Source: Acetobacter estunensis (GTDB lineage: Bacteria; Pseudomonadota; Alphaproteobacteria; Acetobacterales; Acetobacteraceae). Taken from it: a DNA stretch of 64,000 bases. Positions 19,595-28,056 of this stretch are shown here, piece by piece. The stretch is taken from positions 434,001 through 498,000 of the forward strand of contig NZ_JAHRDV010000001.1 of NCBI RefSeq assembly GCF_019083805.1. The letters are read 5' to 3'. The notes below the pieces were generated by a model that saw nothing but the letters and a program-made list of their open reading frames with translations, was not told the DNA's origin and ran no database searches. The position numbers were made by a program, and so were the translations under genes. Within the stretch, counting starts at the first letter, position 1; the number at the start of each line of letters is the position of its first letter.

Positions 19595-19793
19595 GAACAT
19601 TTCCTCATTGTGGGCGCGAGTCGACCTCGGAGGGACCCATCGCCGTCGTCTGACGCCGGAATTGCCCGCGTCTCGATATCTTGTCGAGTATGGGCGCGGC
19701 TGGCATCGGCCGCCATGTCCCTGATCATAGAACGAATCATGTTCATGTGACCTGAAGGACACATGTGGGTGAAACACATCATTTCATACGACA

Positions 19794-19817
19794 CCGCCCC
19801 GGCAATGGCCGGGGCGG
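19794..19817 (-). terminator. GC-rich hairpin after pdc
   Basis: A perfect 10-bp stem CCGCCCCGGC (19794-19803) pairs with GCCGGGGCGG (19808-19817) across a 4-base loop, 25 bases past the pdc stop. No T-run follows on the minus strand, so it may be a weak terminator or an mRNA 3' stabiliser. Transcripts could read on into lutA. Confidence 0.5.
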
Positions 19818-19842
19818 GCGCAAACACGAAGTCTGAGAAATC

Positions 19843-21549
19843 TCAGTTCTTCTGCGGCGGGCGGCTGTTGGCCGCGGCCACTTTCTTGCCCCACTGGACG
19901 AGCGTGTCGGTGCAGTCCTCGGTGGCGATATGACACTCGATGAAGGTCGGGCCTTTCTTGTTGGCCTTGGCCTTCTCGATGGCATCGGCCAGTTCCGCAC
20001 CCGTGCGAGCATGGAGGCCCAGACCCTGACCGTCCTCGGCGTTGAACGCCTTGATGAGACCAGCGTAGTCCCAGTTCTTGATGTAGTTGTAATTGCCGTC
20101 GTGAATCTTGATCTCGATGACATAACCACGGTTGTTCACAAGGAACACGATGACCGGCACTTCGTAGCGGATCATCTGGCCGACTTCCTGAGCCGTCAGC
20201 TGGAAGGAGCCATCACCCACCATGAGGATGTGCTGGCGATCCGGTGAGCCAATGGCATTGCCCAAGGCCGCCGGCACGGACCAGCCGATGGAACCCCACT
20301 GCATTTCCGTCTCGACGCGCGCGCCTTCGGGCAGATGCATGCGGATGGCGTTGAACCAGCTGTCGCCCGTCTCGGCCGTGATTGTGGTCTTGCCATCGAC
20401 CAGCGCATTGATCTGACGTGCCATTTCATCGTTGGTCAGCGGCACGCCCGGTGCGGAGGAGGGAATGGCAACCGGCGTGTATTTCGTGTTTTCGACCGTG
20501 GCCGGACGGCTCGGAGCCTTCTCGGACAGCGCGGCGAGGAACGCACCAAGATGGAACCCGGCGAAGCTTTTGCCATCGACCGTGACCTCGGCCAGATCGG
20601 CGATCAGGGCCTGTGACGCAGGCGGCTTGGACTGCCAGCCGACCGTTGCGTAGTCATTGAAGATCGGGGCAAGACAGATCACGCCATCGGCCTTCTCGAC
20701 CAGTTCCTGTGCGCCCGGAGAGCTGACTTCGCCCCAGTAAACGCCGCGGAATGCCTTGTGCGTCTCGGGGAAGAAGCTCTTGGCGGCACCCATCACGGTC
20801 ACGGCGCAACCGATGCGATCAGCAAGAGCCACGATCGGCTCCAGCGAACCCAGTGTGCGCACGCGGCTACCAACGAGAATGACAAGGTTTTTGCGGGTCT
20901 CAATGAAGTCGCATGCAGCTTTGACAGCGGCATCGAGGCTGACCTTGTCGGGGGTCGTCTCAGCCAGAAGGCTGCCCACAGGACCGGGACGCACACACTC
21001 GGCGCCGGCAAGGTTGCAGGGGATCTCGATGTAGCAGGGCTTGCGGGTGCGCAGCGCCGTGCGGATGGCGTTGTCGATCTGGGCCGGAGCGTTCTCTGCG
21101 GACAGGATCACTTCCGTGGCGCACGTGACGTGGCGGAACATCTCGGCCTGATAGCCGTAGTTCGAGTTGCCGATCGTGTGGTGCAGGATGTGGCCGGAGC
21201 CCTGATCGTTGGTGTTGGGACCGCCGGAGACGAAAATCACCGGCAGGCTCTCGGCATAGGCGGAGCCGATGGCGTTGATGGCCGACAGCGCACCGACGTT
21301 GAACGTCACGATCATGGCCGCAGCGCCATTGGCACGGGCATAGCCTTCAGCCGTGTAGCCGCAGTTCAGTTCGTTGCAGCTATAAAGCTGCTTGGTGGAG
21401 CCTTCTTCAAGAAGCTGGTCAAGCAGGACGAGGTTAAAGTCGCCCGCGACAGCGAAATGATCTTTCAAACCAATCTGACCCAGACGTTCGGACAGGTAAT
21501 GACCGACAGTGTAGGTCTTGGGCATTTTGTAATCGAATGTCTTGAGCAT
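19843..21549 (-). CDS. pdc: Pyruvate decarboxylase
   Basis: Cytosolic thiamine-diphosphate enzyme that splits pyruvate into acetaldehyde and CO2. The 568-aa chain is full length. It has the cofactor-activating Glu60 (SCNELNCGYTAEGYA), the paired active-site His123-His124 (GHILHHTIG) that mark pyruvate decarboxylases, and the ThDP/Mg motif GDGSFQLTAQE ending in VNNRGYVIE. The His pair separates it from acetolactate synthase and oxalyl-CoA decarboxylase. Bacterial pdc is rare and typical of Zymomonas and acetic acid bacteria. Lactate-derived pyruvate from LutABC is a likely feed. Confidence 0.95.
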   Translation of the reverse strand: MLKTFDYKMPKTYTVGHYLSERLGQIGLKDHFAVAGDFNLVLLDQLLEEGSTKQLYSCNELNCGYTAEGYARANGAAAMIVTFNVGALSAINAIGSAYAESLPVIFVSGGPNTNDQGSGHILHHTIGNSNYGYQAEMFRHVTCATEVILSAENAPAQIDNAIRTALRTRKPCYIEIPCNLAGAECVRPGPVGSLLAETTPDKVSLDAAVKAACDFIETRKNLVILVGSRVRTLGSLEPIVALADRIGCAVTVMGAAKSFFPETHKAFRGVYWGEVSSPGAQELVEKADGVICLAPIFNDYATVGWQSKPPASQALIADLAEVTVDGKSFAGFHLGAFLAALSEKAPSRPATVENTKYTPVAIPSSAPGVPLTNDEMARQINALVDGKTTITAETGDSWFNAIRMHLPEGARVETEMQWGSIGWSVPAALGNAIGSPDRQHILMVGDGSFQLTAQEVGQMIRYEVPVIVFLVNNRGYVIEIKIHDGNYNYIKNWDYAGLIKAFNAEDGQGLGLHARTGAELADAIEKAKANKKGPTFIECHIATEDCTDTLVQWGKKVAAANSRPPQKN

Positions 21550-21646
21550 ATGCAGTTCCTCCAGAGAGTAGGGCCGACACGATCAGCCGACTCTGTGCGT
21601 GGAGGGAGTGTGACGCCTGCCCGTTGCGATAACCACTATATGGAAA

Positions 21647-21683
21647 CACACCGATCCATATCTTGTCGATATGGATCGGTGTG
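21647..21683 (-). terminator. 16-bp perfect hairpin between aldolase and pdc
   Basis: Stem CACACCGATCCATATC (21647-21662) pairs perfectly with 21668-21683 across a 5-base loop, TTGTC. It starts 13 bases past the aldolase stop and about 100 bases before the pdc start. Only a short TTT follows on the minus strand. It may end aldolase transcription, but its length and symmetry would also suit an operator for pdc. Confidence 0.55.
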
Positions 21684-21695
21684 CTGTCGTTGCGT

Positions 21696-22592
21696 TCAGA
21701 TTTTGTTGACGGAAGCGTCGTAGATCTTGTCGATGGTCTTGGAGAGGGTCGCATCGAACTCCGCGTCCGACATGCCGTGCTGAAGGCCGCCAAGCAGCGC
21801 ACGTGAGAAGCTGGCGATCATGCCATGGTTCTTCTTCAGGCGCTCACACGCCTCATCCAGTGGATAACCGCCTGAGAGAGCCACAACACGCTCGACACGC
21901 GGGTGTTTCACGAGATCGGCGTAAAGATCGGCCTGCTCAGGAATCGTGACCTTGAGCATGATCTTGTAATCGCCCGGCATGGCGTTGGTCGCCTTGACGA
22001 GTTCGTCATGCAGGATGGCTTCGGCGCCCTTTTTGTCCGGGCTTTTTACCAGCACTTCCGGTTCGATGATGGGCACAAGTCCGTGGGAAGCGACCTGATG
22101 GGCGAGTTCATACTGCTGTTTCACAACGGCGGCGATGCCCTCGCGATCCGGCAGGTTGATGACGGAGCGTTCCTTCGTACCATAGACGCCCAGCTTCACC
22201 GCACGGGCCAGCAGCGTGTCCAGTCCCGGAATCGGCTTCATCAGGCGCACGCCTTTCGCCTCGTCCTCAAGGCCCTTGTCGATCTTGAGGAAGGGCACCA
22301 CGCCACGCTCTTCCCACAGATAGGTGGGGACGGGTTTGCCGTTGGCCTCTCCATCCATCGTGCGTTCGAACAGAATCGCGCCGATGACCTTCTCGCCCGT
22401 AAAGCTGGGGGCCGTAATAATGCGCACGCGCATCTCATGGATGAGGCGGAACATTTCCTCATCGTTGGAATAGGCCGTCTCGGGAATACCATAGGCCTTG
22501 AGCGCGCCGGGAGTGGATCCACCGCTCTGGTCGAGGGCGGCGATGAACCCCGCTTTCGTGGACATCTGGCTTTTCATCCGGTCGTTGGACAT
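21696..22592 (-). CDS. fda: Fructose-bisphosphate aldolase, class I
   Basis: Schiff-base aldolase that splits fructose 1,6-bisphosphate, 298 aa. The family start is FIAALDQSGGSTPGAL near residue 16; further signatures are VPIIEPEVL, MLKVTIPEQ with the Schiff-base Lys, and VVALSGGYPLDEAC for phosphate binding. It is of the Staphylococcus-like class I type and needs no metal. The start at 22592 (MSNDRMKSQ) has GAGAAG upstream; an ATG nine codons further up lacks this. It stands alone upstream of pdc. Confidence 0.92.
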   Translation of the reverse strand: MSNDRMKSQMSTKAGFIAALDQSGGSTPGALKAYGIPETAYSNDEEMFRLIHEMRVRIITAPSFTGEKVIGAILFERTMDGEANGKPVPTYLWEERGVVPFLKIDKGLEDEAKGVRLMKPIPGLDTLLARAVKLGVYGTKERSVINLPDREGIAAVVKQQYELAHQVASHGLVPIIEPEVLVKSPDKKGAEAILHDELVKATNAMPGDYKIMLKVTIPEQADLYADLVKHPRVERVVALSGGYPLDEACERLKKNHGMIASFSRALLGGLQHGMSDAEFDATLSKTIDKIYDASVNKI

Positions 22593-22793
22593 TCTTCTCG
22601 ATCCCTTTTTTCTCAACACGTGATGCGTGCCTGGGACTGCACGCTAAGCCGATCCCCAACCATGCTCCCGTGCCCCGAGCGAAGCGCACTGGTCTGTCTG
22701 GTCCGGTTCAAGCCGCGACACAATTACACGACCGAAGGCGCTTCGCCACCTCTGTCCTGCATCCGGGATATGAAAACTATAAGGCGATTTTTC

Positions 22794-24248
22794 TCATTTG
22801 GAGGAGGCAGTCCGTGACGGAAGCACCCGGTCCGTCAGTTCGGCCGAAGGGACCGTTTCGGGCATGAGCATGGGGGGCTTTTTGGGGATACGATACCAGC
22901 CGATGACCAGCAGCAGCATGATGACGGGTGTGGCGCCGACGGTCCATGTGCCCGCTGGATAGTCAAAGGCCATCAGGACGACCACGCCCGCGAGGAAGGC
23001 CAATGTCAGCCACGATGTGAAGGGCGCGCCCGGCATACGGAACGTCGGAGGCGGTAGTTCGCCGCGACCGACTGCGCGGCGATACGCTATCTGACTGAGC
23101 AGGATCATGCTCCAGGTGACGATGATGCCGATGGCGGCGAAGCTGATTCCAATTTCGAAGACTTGCTGTGGCACGACGTAGTTGAGGGCAACGCCAACAA
23201 GATAGAGCGAGACGGTCAGCAATATTCCGCCATAGGGCACGGACTGCCGATTCATGGCGGCCAGAAAGGAGGGGGCGGCGCCCCCCAGCGCCATGGCCCG
23301 CATGACACGACTGGTGGAATAAAGACCGGAGTTGAGGCTGGAGAGAGCAGCGGTCAACACAACCAGATTCATCACGCTGTCGGCGTAAGGCACGCCAAGC
23401 GCGTTGAAGAATGTGACGAAGGGGCTGGTGCCCGCATGATAGGCTTTCCATGGCAGAAGACACACCAGAAGGACGACAGAGCCGACATAGAAGATGGCAA
23501 TACGCCAGATGACGCTGTTGATGGCGCGTGGAATGACGGTCCGGGCATCTGCACATTCGCCTGCGGCGGTTCCTATGAGCTCGATGCCTGAATAGGCGAA
23601 GACCACGCCCTGTGTCAGTGCAAGCGCTGCAAATAGTCCATGAGGAAAAAAGCCACCGTTCTCCGTAATGAGATGAAAGCCGGTGTCATGACCGCCCACA
23701 GGCATGCCTGAAGCCAGAATAATGGTGCCGACGACAAGAAACAGAACGAGCGCTACGACTTTGATGAGGGAGAACCAGAACTCCATTTCGCCGAAATATT
23801 TCACACCCAGCAGGTTCATGCCGGTGACGAGACACAGGGCGAGCAAGGCGAAAACCCACTGTGGAACAGATGAGAAACTGCTCCAGAACTGCATGTAGAG
23901 GGCGACGGCCGTAATGTCAGCGATGCCGGTCATCACCCAGTTGAGGAATGAGGTCCAGCCCGCGACATAAGCGGCTTTTTCTCCGAGAAACTCCTGAGCG
24001 TAAGACACAAAGCTGCCGCTGCTGGGGCGGTGCATAACCAGTTCACCCAGCGCGCGGAGGATGAGGAAGCCGAAAAAGCCGCAGACGGCGTAAACGAGAG
24101 CGAGTGAAGGGCCGCCGCTCTCCAGTCGGCTTCCGGCTCCAAGGAAAAGACCCGTTCCGATGGCACCTCCGACGGCGATCATCTGGATCTGGCGACGGCC
24201 AAGATTCTTTTTGTAGCCTTCGGAAGACAGGGAGGGGGAGTTGGTCAT
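22794..24248 (-). CDS. ansP: L-asparagine permease (APC family)
   Basis: Proton-coupled amino-acid importer in the inner membrane, 484 aa, about twelve helices. The first helix carries the APC signature QMIAVGGAIGTGLFLGAG. Long stretches match what I recall of E. coli AnsP almost residue for residue: HRPSSGSFVSYAQEFLGE, TAALSSLNSGLYSTSRVM and GAPFTSWLTLAFL. CycA and PheP relatives lack this density of match. No asparaginase is next to it. Confidence 0.85.
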   Translation of the reverse strand: MTNSPSLSSEGYKKNLGRRQIQMIAVGGAIGTGLFLGAGSRLESGGPSLALVYAVCGFFGFLILRALGELVMHRPSSGSFVSYAQEFLGEKAAYVAGWTSFLNWVMTGIADITAVALYMQFWSSFSSVPQWVFALLALCLVTGMNLLGVKYFGEMEFWFSLIKVVALVLFLVVGTIILASGMPVGGHDTGFHLITENGGFFPHGLFAALALTQGVVFAYSGIELIGTAAGECADARTVIPRAINSVIWRIAIFYVGSVVLLVCLLPWKAYHAGTSPFVTFFNALGVPYADSVMNLVVLTAALSSLNSGLYSTSRVMRAMALGGAAPSFLAAMNRQSVPYGGILLTVSLYLVGVALNYVVPQQVFEIGISFAAIGIIVTWSMILLSQIAYRRAVGRGELPPPTFRMPGAPFTSWLTLAFLAGVVVLMAFDYPAGTWTVGATPVIMLLLVIGWYRIPKKPPMLMPETVPSAELTDRVLPSRTASSK

Positions 24249-24421
24249 AGACGGTTCGACCTATTTGGTTCGATGGAGATCATTCTGGAGGAAGAGAATG
24301 AAACGATACCGAAACGGTGTCGAGTGGCAGCTAGGTAAAGGTTTATTCGTGAACTTTTTTCATTGGCCGACCAAGGCACCCTTGGCAGGGGAATGGCTCT
24401 GGGTTACATAGACAATGGTAT

Positions 24422-24498
24422 GGACCCGTAGCTCAGCTGGATAGAGCGTCGCCCTCCGAAGGCGAAGGTCGAAGGTTCGAATCCTTTCGGGTCCGCCA
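24422..24498 (+). tRNA. tRNA-Arg (anticodon CCG)
   Basis: A 77-base cloverleaf including an encoded CCA. The acceptor stem GGACCCG pairs with CGGGTCC, the D arm is GCTC-AGCTGGATA-GAGC, the anticodon arm is TCGCC-CTCCGAA-GGCGA with anticodon CCG, and the T arm contains GGTTCGAATCC. It reads CGG arginine codons. AT-rich accessory genes start right after it, and tRNA 3' ends are common integration sites. Confidence 0.97.
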
Positions 24499-24693
24499 GT
24501 ATTATCGAGAAATCGCAGAATAACGCCGTTCTCGCCGGCTATTAGACAGCCAGCGTAATTTATCGATCCCTGATTTCGTCTCTGGCGGCACTATGTGCTG
24601 TAGCTATCTATCTTAGTTGCGGTTTTGCCATTGTGATGAATAGCTTTGTGGGTGCAGCCAAATCGTAGTTACTTTTTGGTGCGGCTGCGTCCA

Positions 24694-25818
24694 TTAATTT
24701 GAGAGAGAAATCTTGGTTGCGACGGGTGCGGTGTTCTTCGAGGTCGTGAGACGGCTTTCGAAGCGACGGAGTTGTCGCCGCCCCGGAACCTCAATCAATC
24801 GATGACAAAGCCATGCTGCCCCGAGCAAGGCGCACCAGAATAGGATTTCGGATGCGATCTGTGCCGATGCAGGCATGAACGATGGCTGCAGCCGCGCCAG
24901 AAGGGCGTCATGCAATGGCATAAGCAGTTTATGGCACAGATAGACTGCAAACGAGACTTCCCCGAGAAACAGGAGTGGAGAAGAACTGAGCATGCGCGCA
25001 GCGAAACGGTCCTGCGAGAGAAGAGTAAGGAGGAATGGCGGGATAAACAGGACAAATGCGATATCGGTACCTGTCATGAAGGACAGGATCACAAGAGCCG
25101 CCAGAACGGCAAAAGCCGGTAGTGGCTGGCTGAAAAATGGACGCAGTCGAAGTGCGGATCGGCATGTGATCAGGCCGAGCGTAAACTCCGCAAGGCACCG
25201 AATGGCTGGCCAGAGGGAGCCGACCCAATATACATCCAGCGGACCGCTTTTAGGGAAAGACGTGGGGTAATAGGCAGCCGCAATAAGCGCGCTGGCAGCA
25301 AGAATAACCGACAGCATGACACGTCGTTTTTCCAGCGTCAGCCATAGCAGGAGCGGGAAGACGAGATAGGCGGCAAACTCGGCGCCAATAGACCATGATG
25401 TGTCGACAATGCGCTCTCCGATTCCCAGTCCGTGTACTGGAAAAAGGTTTATGGGTAATTTTGTCTGCAGCCAGCCAATATCTTGATGGTGCTGAAGGTT
25501 ATGACGGACCTCCTGAATGGTCGCCAATATCAGTACAAAAAAATAGAGAGGATAAATGCGGGCCATTCGTCGCAGAAGAAAGACAGCGTATGCTTCCTGT
25601 AGCGGCCGTTTTGTGAATAGATGGGTGGAGGATAACCCCATCACAAAGCCGCTCAACACAAAGAATACATCGACAGAGAGATAGCCGCGAGCAACGACAG
25701 GACCAATCAATGGCAGAGTGGGCAATGATCCCGCTTCGACCTGATGGTAGAGAACCACCAGACAGGCGGCCAGTCCTCGAAGACCGGTCAGAGCACGTAT
25801 TTCTTGGCCAGATTGCAT
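24694..25818 (-). CDS. Acyltransferase family 3 (OafA/YrhL-like)
   Basis: Integral membrane O-acyltransferase, 374 aa, about ten helices, that moves acetyl or other acyl groups onto surface glycans. The N-terminus has the family signature EIRALTGLRGLAACLVVLYH with the key His, followed by VDVFFVLSGFVMG and RRMARIYPLY. It has no SGNH domain at the C-terminus. Two glycosyltransferase genes lie 1-4 kb away, which supports a role in decorating a surface polysaccharide. Confidence 0.88.
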   Translation of the reverse strand: MQSGQEIRALTGLRGLAACLVVLYHQVEAGSLPTLPLIGPVVARGYLSVDVFFVLSGFVMGLSSTHLFTKRPLQEAYAVFLLRRMARIYPLYFFVLILATIQEVRHNLQHHQDIGWLQTKLPINLFPVHGLGIGERIVDTSWSIGAEFAAYLVFPLLLWLTLEKRRVMLSVILAASALIAAAYYPTSFPKSGPLDVYWVGSLWPAIRCLAEFTLGLITCRSALRLRPFFSQPLPAFAVLAALVILSFMTGTDIAFVLFIPPFLLTLLSQDRFAARMLSSSPLLFLGEVSFAVYLCHKLLMPLHDALLARLQPSFMPASAQIASEILFWCALLGAAWLCHRLIEVPGRRQLRRFESRLTTSKNTAPVATKISLSN

Positions 25819-26255
25819 GACATCTCGACGTAGTTCACTTTTGTTAAAATCTCATATCGTTAAATTTACGTCAAAGGGGAACTTTTTAAGTTTTTGGCTT
25901 TCGTTATTTATTTCAAAATATGTCAGAGGCCAAAAAAGAAAAGCATCCATTCAATGCATTGCTGAAGTGGGGGCCGTTATTCTCTTTATATAGAATGACG
26001 AGGATGTAGTTGGAGCGTCCAAAAAATGAGCCGACGTGATAATTTAGTTATAGAGAAATGGGCCGATTGCTGCTGTATTCATCAACAGGAGCCTGGATTT
26101 TCGGCCAGGACTCTTCGACTACAGGTAATGTTCAAACAGGTTGGAAGGGTCCTTGCATGGATCGGGAAACTCGCCTGCGAGAAACAAGAATGGCGCTTAT
26201 GTGGTGGAGGCTGTAACGTCCCGCCATCTGTACCACGATGAGTTTGACGGAAACC
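25819..26255 (+). other. AT-rich intergenic region without a supported gene
   Basis: This 437-bp stretch is clearly AT-richer than its neighbours, mainly at 25850-26030. A small open frame at 26026-26241 has no ribosome-binding site and a composition unlike protein. It should carry the promoters of the divergent acyltransferase gene and the exported protein gene. No repeat or RNA gene is seen. Confidence 0.5.
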
Positions 26256-26927
26256 ATGAAGATCAGAAGTTCGTTCCGGCGGATGGCGCCTGCGTCTAGT
26301 TCCCTGTTTGTCTTCCTGGCGCTTGCCGGAATGACGCCGCTTCCCATTATGGAGGATGCGCGGGCTCAAGGTGTGATTACGACCACCGAAACCACGACAG
26401 CGACCGTTGAGACCATCGATGCCAGCAATGGAGAGGTGCTGTTGCGCGATGTCGACGGCGATCTGTTTACAATCGACGTCCCCCGCAAGGCGCATGCGCT
26501 ACCTCATCTTCAGCCGGGGGATCGTGTGCGCATGCATGTTGTGAAAACATTGGATGCGGCACTGGCGGCTCCGGGGTCTGAAGCGCCTGAATCGACGGTT
26601 TCAACCGCGCGTAGCTATGTCAATCGTCATCCTCGCGGGATGCTCGTTTCGTTCCGACGCAAGCGCGACCGCGTCGTGGCTGTGGATCTTCCCCACAATA
26701 GGGTGACGGTTCAGGATCCATCTGGAACGACACGGGATGTTGTTGTGCATCGGCAGGTTTTTCTGCCTCTGCTGGCTCAGCTCAAGCCGAACGACAACGT
26801 GGATGTCACCACGATGGAGGCCGTATCGTTCATTGTCCTGAACCGGGAAGCTACGCCGTCAGTGGTGGTTCATGATGGTGCTGCGGGCAGTGGTGTTCCT
26901 TCATCGCCAGCAACACCTGCTCCCTGA
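26256..26927 (+). CDS. Exported protein, unknown function
   Basis: The 223-aa product starts at ATG 26256 (MKIRSSFRRMAPASS), preferred over ATG 26238 because of a GACGGA just upstream. After a signal peptide ending near ARAQG comes a Thr-rich stretch and then two similar small beta units: TVETIDASNGEVLLRDVDG and VVAVDLPHNRVTVQDPSG. Each is followed by a hydrophobic stretch ending in L-x-P/H-L-x-P-x-D (HLQPGDRVRM, QLKPNDNVDV). The repeat suggests two OB- or SH3-like domains in the periplasm. The family is not recognised. Confidence 0.65.
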   Translation: MKIRSSFRRMAPASSSLFVFLALAGMTPLPIMEDARAQGVITTTETTTATVETIDASNGEVLLRDVDGDLFTIDVPRKAHALPHLQPGDRVRMHVVKTLDAALAAPGSEAPESTVSTARSYVNRHPRGMLVSFRRKRDRVVAVDLPHNRVTVQDPSGTTRDVVVHRQVFLPLLAQLKPNDNVDVTTMEAVSFIVLNREATPSVVVHDGAAGSGVPSSPATPAP

Positions 26928-26936
26928 TGACAGGAG

Positions 26937-26964
26937 GGAAGGGAAGTAGCGCTTCCCTTCCTTT
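26937..26964 (+). terminator. Terminator between convergent genes
   Basis: GGAAGGGAAG (26937-26946) and CTTCCCTTCC (26952-26961) form a perfect 10-bp stem with a 5-base loop, followed by TTT. It lies 9 bases past the exported-protein stop. Confidence 0.75.
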
Positions 26965-26979
26965 GACGCACGAGAAAGT

Positions 26980-28014
26980 TCATGTCCCTAGAAGACCGTT
27001 TTTCTGATGTTTCCAGAGCGGTTTAGAGAATAAAGACGAAAACCCCTGTCTGCATGAGCGGAATTTCAGGCAGGCTTTGAATGTATCCGGTGAGTCCGGA
27101 TGGTTTTGTCGCCATTTCTGCGGATCGAAAATCTCTTCGTGGATATATCCATTGGAACCAATATCAAGCAGGTGAACTGTATCTCCTGAATGGGAAGCGG
27201 GTTTGTCGCATCCAAAATAGGCAGACCGAATTCCAAGCGCCTGCATGTGCGTAATGAACGACGGAATGCCGAAAAGGTGCTCCTTCCTGAGCTTCTCCTG
27301 CCATGTTTGTTCATCTGTCAGGAGGTAGGGAGCGAGATGGTGGCCTGGTCCACGATATGTGCTCAGAGCCTTATGATCTGTTACGTCAACATAATAGGCC
27401 AGTTTACGTCGCGCATGTTCGCAGAGCAGCGCAAAAGGCTTGTTGTGCATGTGTATGTAGACAAAATCGGTTTCCCGCCAGCCGGTCTCTGCGTGTGAAG
27501 TGGCGGCATGAAAACCATGATCGAGTGTCTGCAAGGTTCGTGCTGCGACAAAAGTCTTGGTGAAATGACATGCGCGAAACCCGGCGGGAATATCGGGTAT
27601 ATTGAAAAGGCAGGGAGATATTTTCAACGCGCGACGCTCTCCCAGCAAAGCATTGAAATGTGCGTGAATAGCTGACCGGGAAAAGCTTGCGCCGGTCTTT
27701 GTGCAAACGCCCAAGAATTCATCGCAGTCCAATGGAAGAACAAAGTCGTAATCTCCTCGAGCGTCCCAATTGGAAATCACATTGCGGAAATGATCGTTTT
27801 TTCCGTGAAAGTCTTCAATCCGGTTGTGTTCCCGCAGAACGGAAACCCCAGCGGTTTCATACTGTGTGAGAGTATCCAGAACAGCCGGATCGGTGGAGCC
27901 ATTGTCGAATATCAGGAGATTTTCAAATCCGAACAGATAGGCATAGTGACGAACCCATGCGTCGAGGAGAAGATGCTCATCGCGCTGCATCATGATGCAT
28001 CTGACACGCGCCAT
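26980..28014 (-). CDS. Glycosyltransferase family 2-like protein
   Basis: The 344-aa product belongs to the Glyco_tranf_2_4 type. It starts MARVRCIMMQRDEHLLLDAWV and then FGFENLLIFDNGSTD, the nucleotide-sugar region. Near residue 92 it has LPLDCDEFLG, where the DxD-like metal site lies. It is a diverged tandem copy of the next gene upstream, which begins the same way. Acceptor and sugar are unknown; the neighbouring acyltransferase points to a surface glycan. Confidence 0.8.
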   Translation of the reverse strand: MARVRCIMMQRDEHLLLDAWVRHYAYLFGFENLLIFDNGSTDPAVLDTLTQYETAGVSVLREHNRIEDFHGKNDHFRNVISNWDARGDYDFVLPLDCDEFLGVCTKTGASFSRSAIHAHFNALLGERRALKISPCLFNIPDIPAGFRACHFTKTFVAARTLQTLDHGFHAATSHAETGWRETDFVYIHMHNKPFALLCEHARRKLAYYVDVTDHKALSTYRGPGHHLAPYLLTDEQTWQEKLRKEHLFGIPSFITHMQALGIRSAYFGCDKPASHSGDTVHLLDIGSNGYIHEEIFDPQKWRQNHPDSPDTFKACLKFRSCRQGFSSLFSKPLWKHQKNGLLGT

Positions 28015-28056
28015 AGATACCGGCTCTATCTTTCCTATTGTTGAGTTGCTCCCGCC

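Noticed and set aside
20758-21723. 321-codon open frame on the plus strand
   Set aside because: Antisense to pdc, which is clearly the real gene; the product has no recognisable domain.
26026-26241. 71-codon open frame before the exported protein gene
   Set aside because: No Shine-Dalgarno sequence, Cys- and Trp-rich random-looking composition, and it runs through the likely promoter region.
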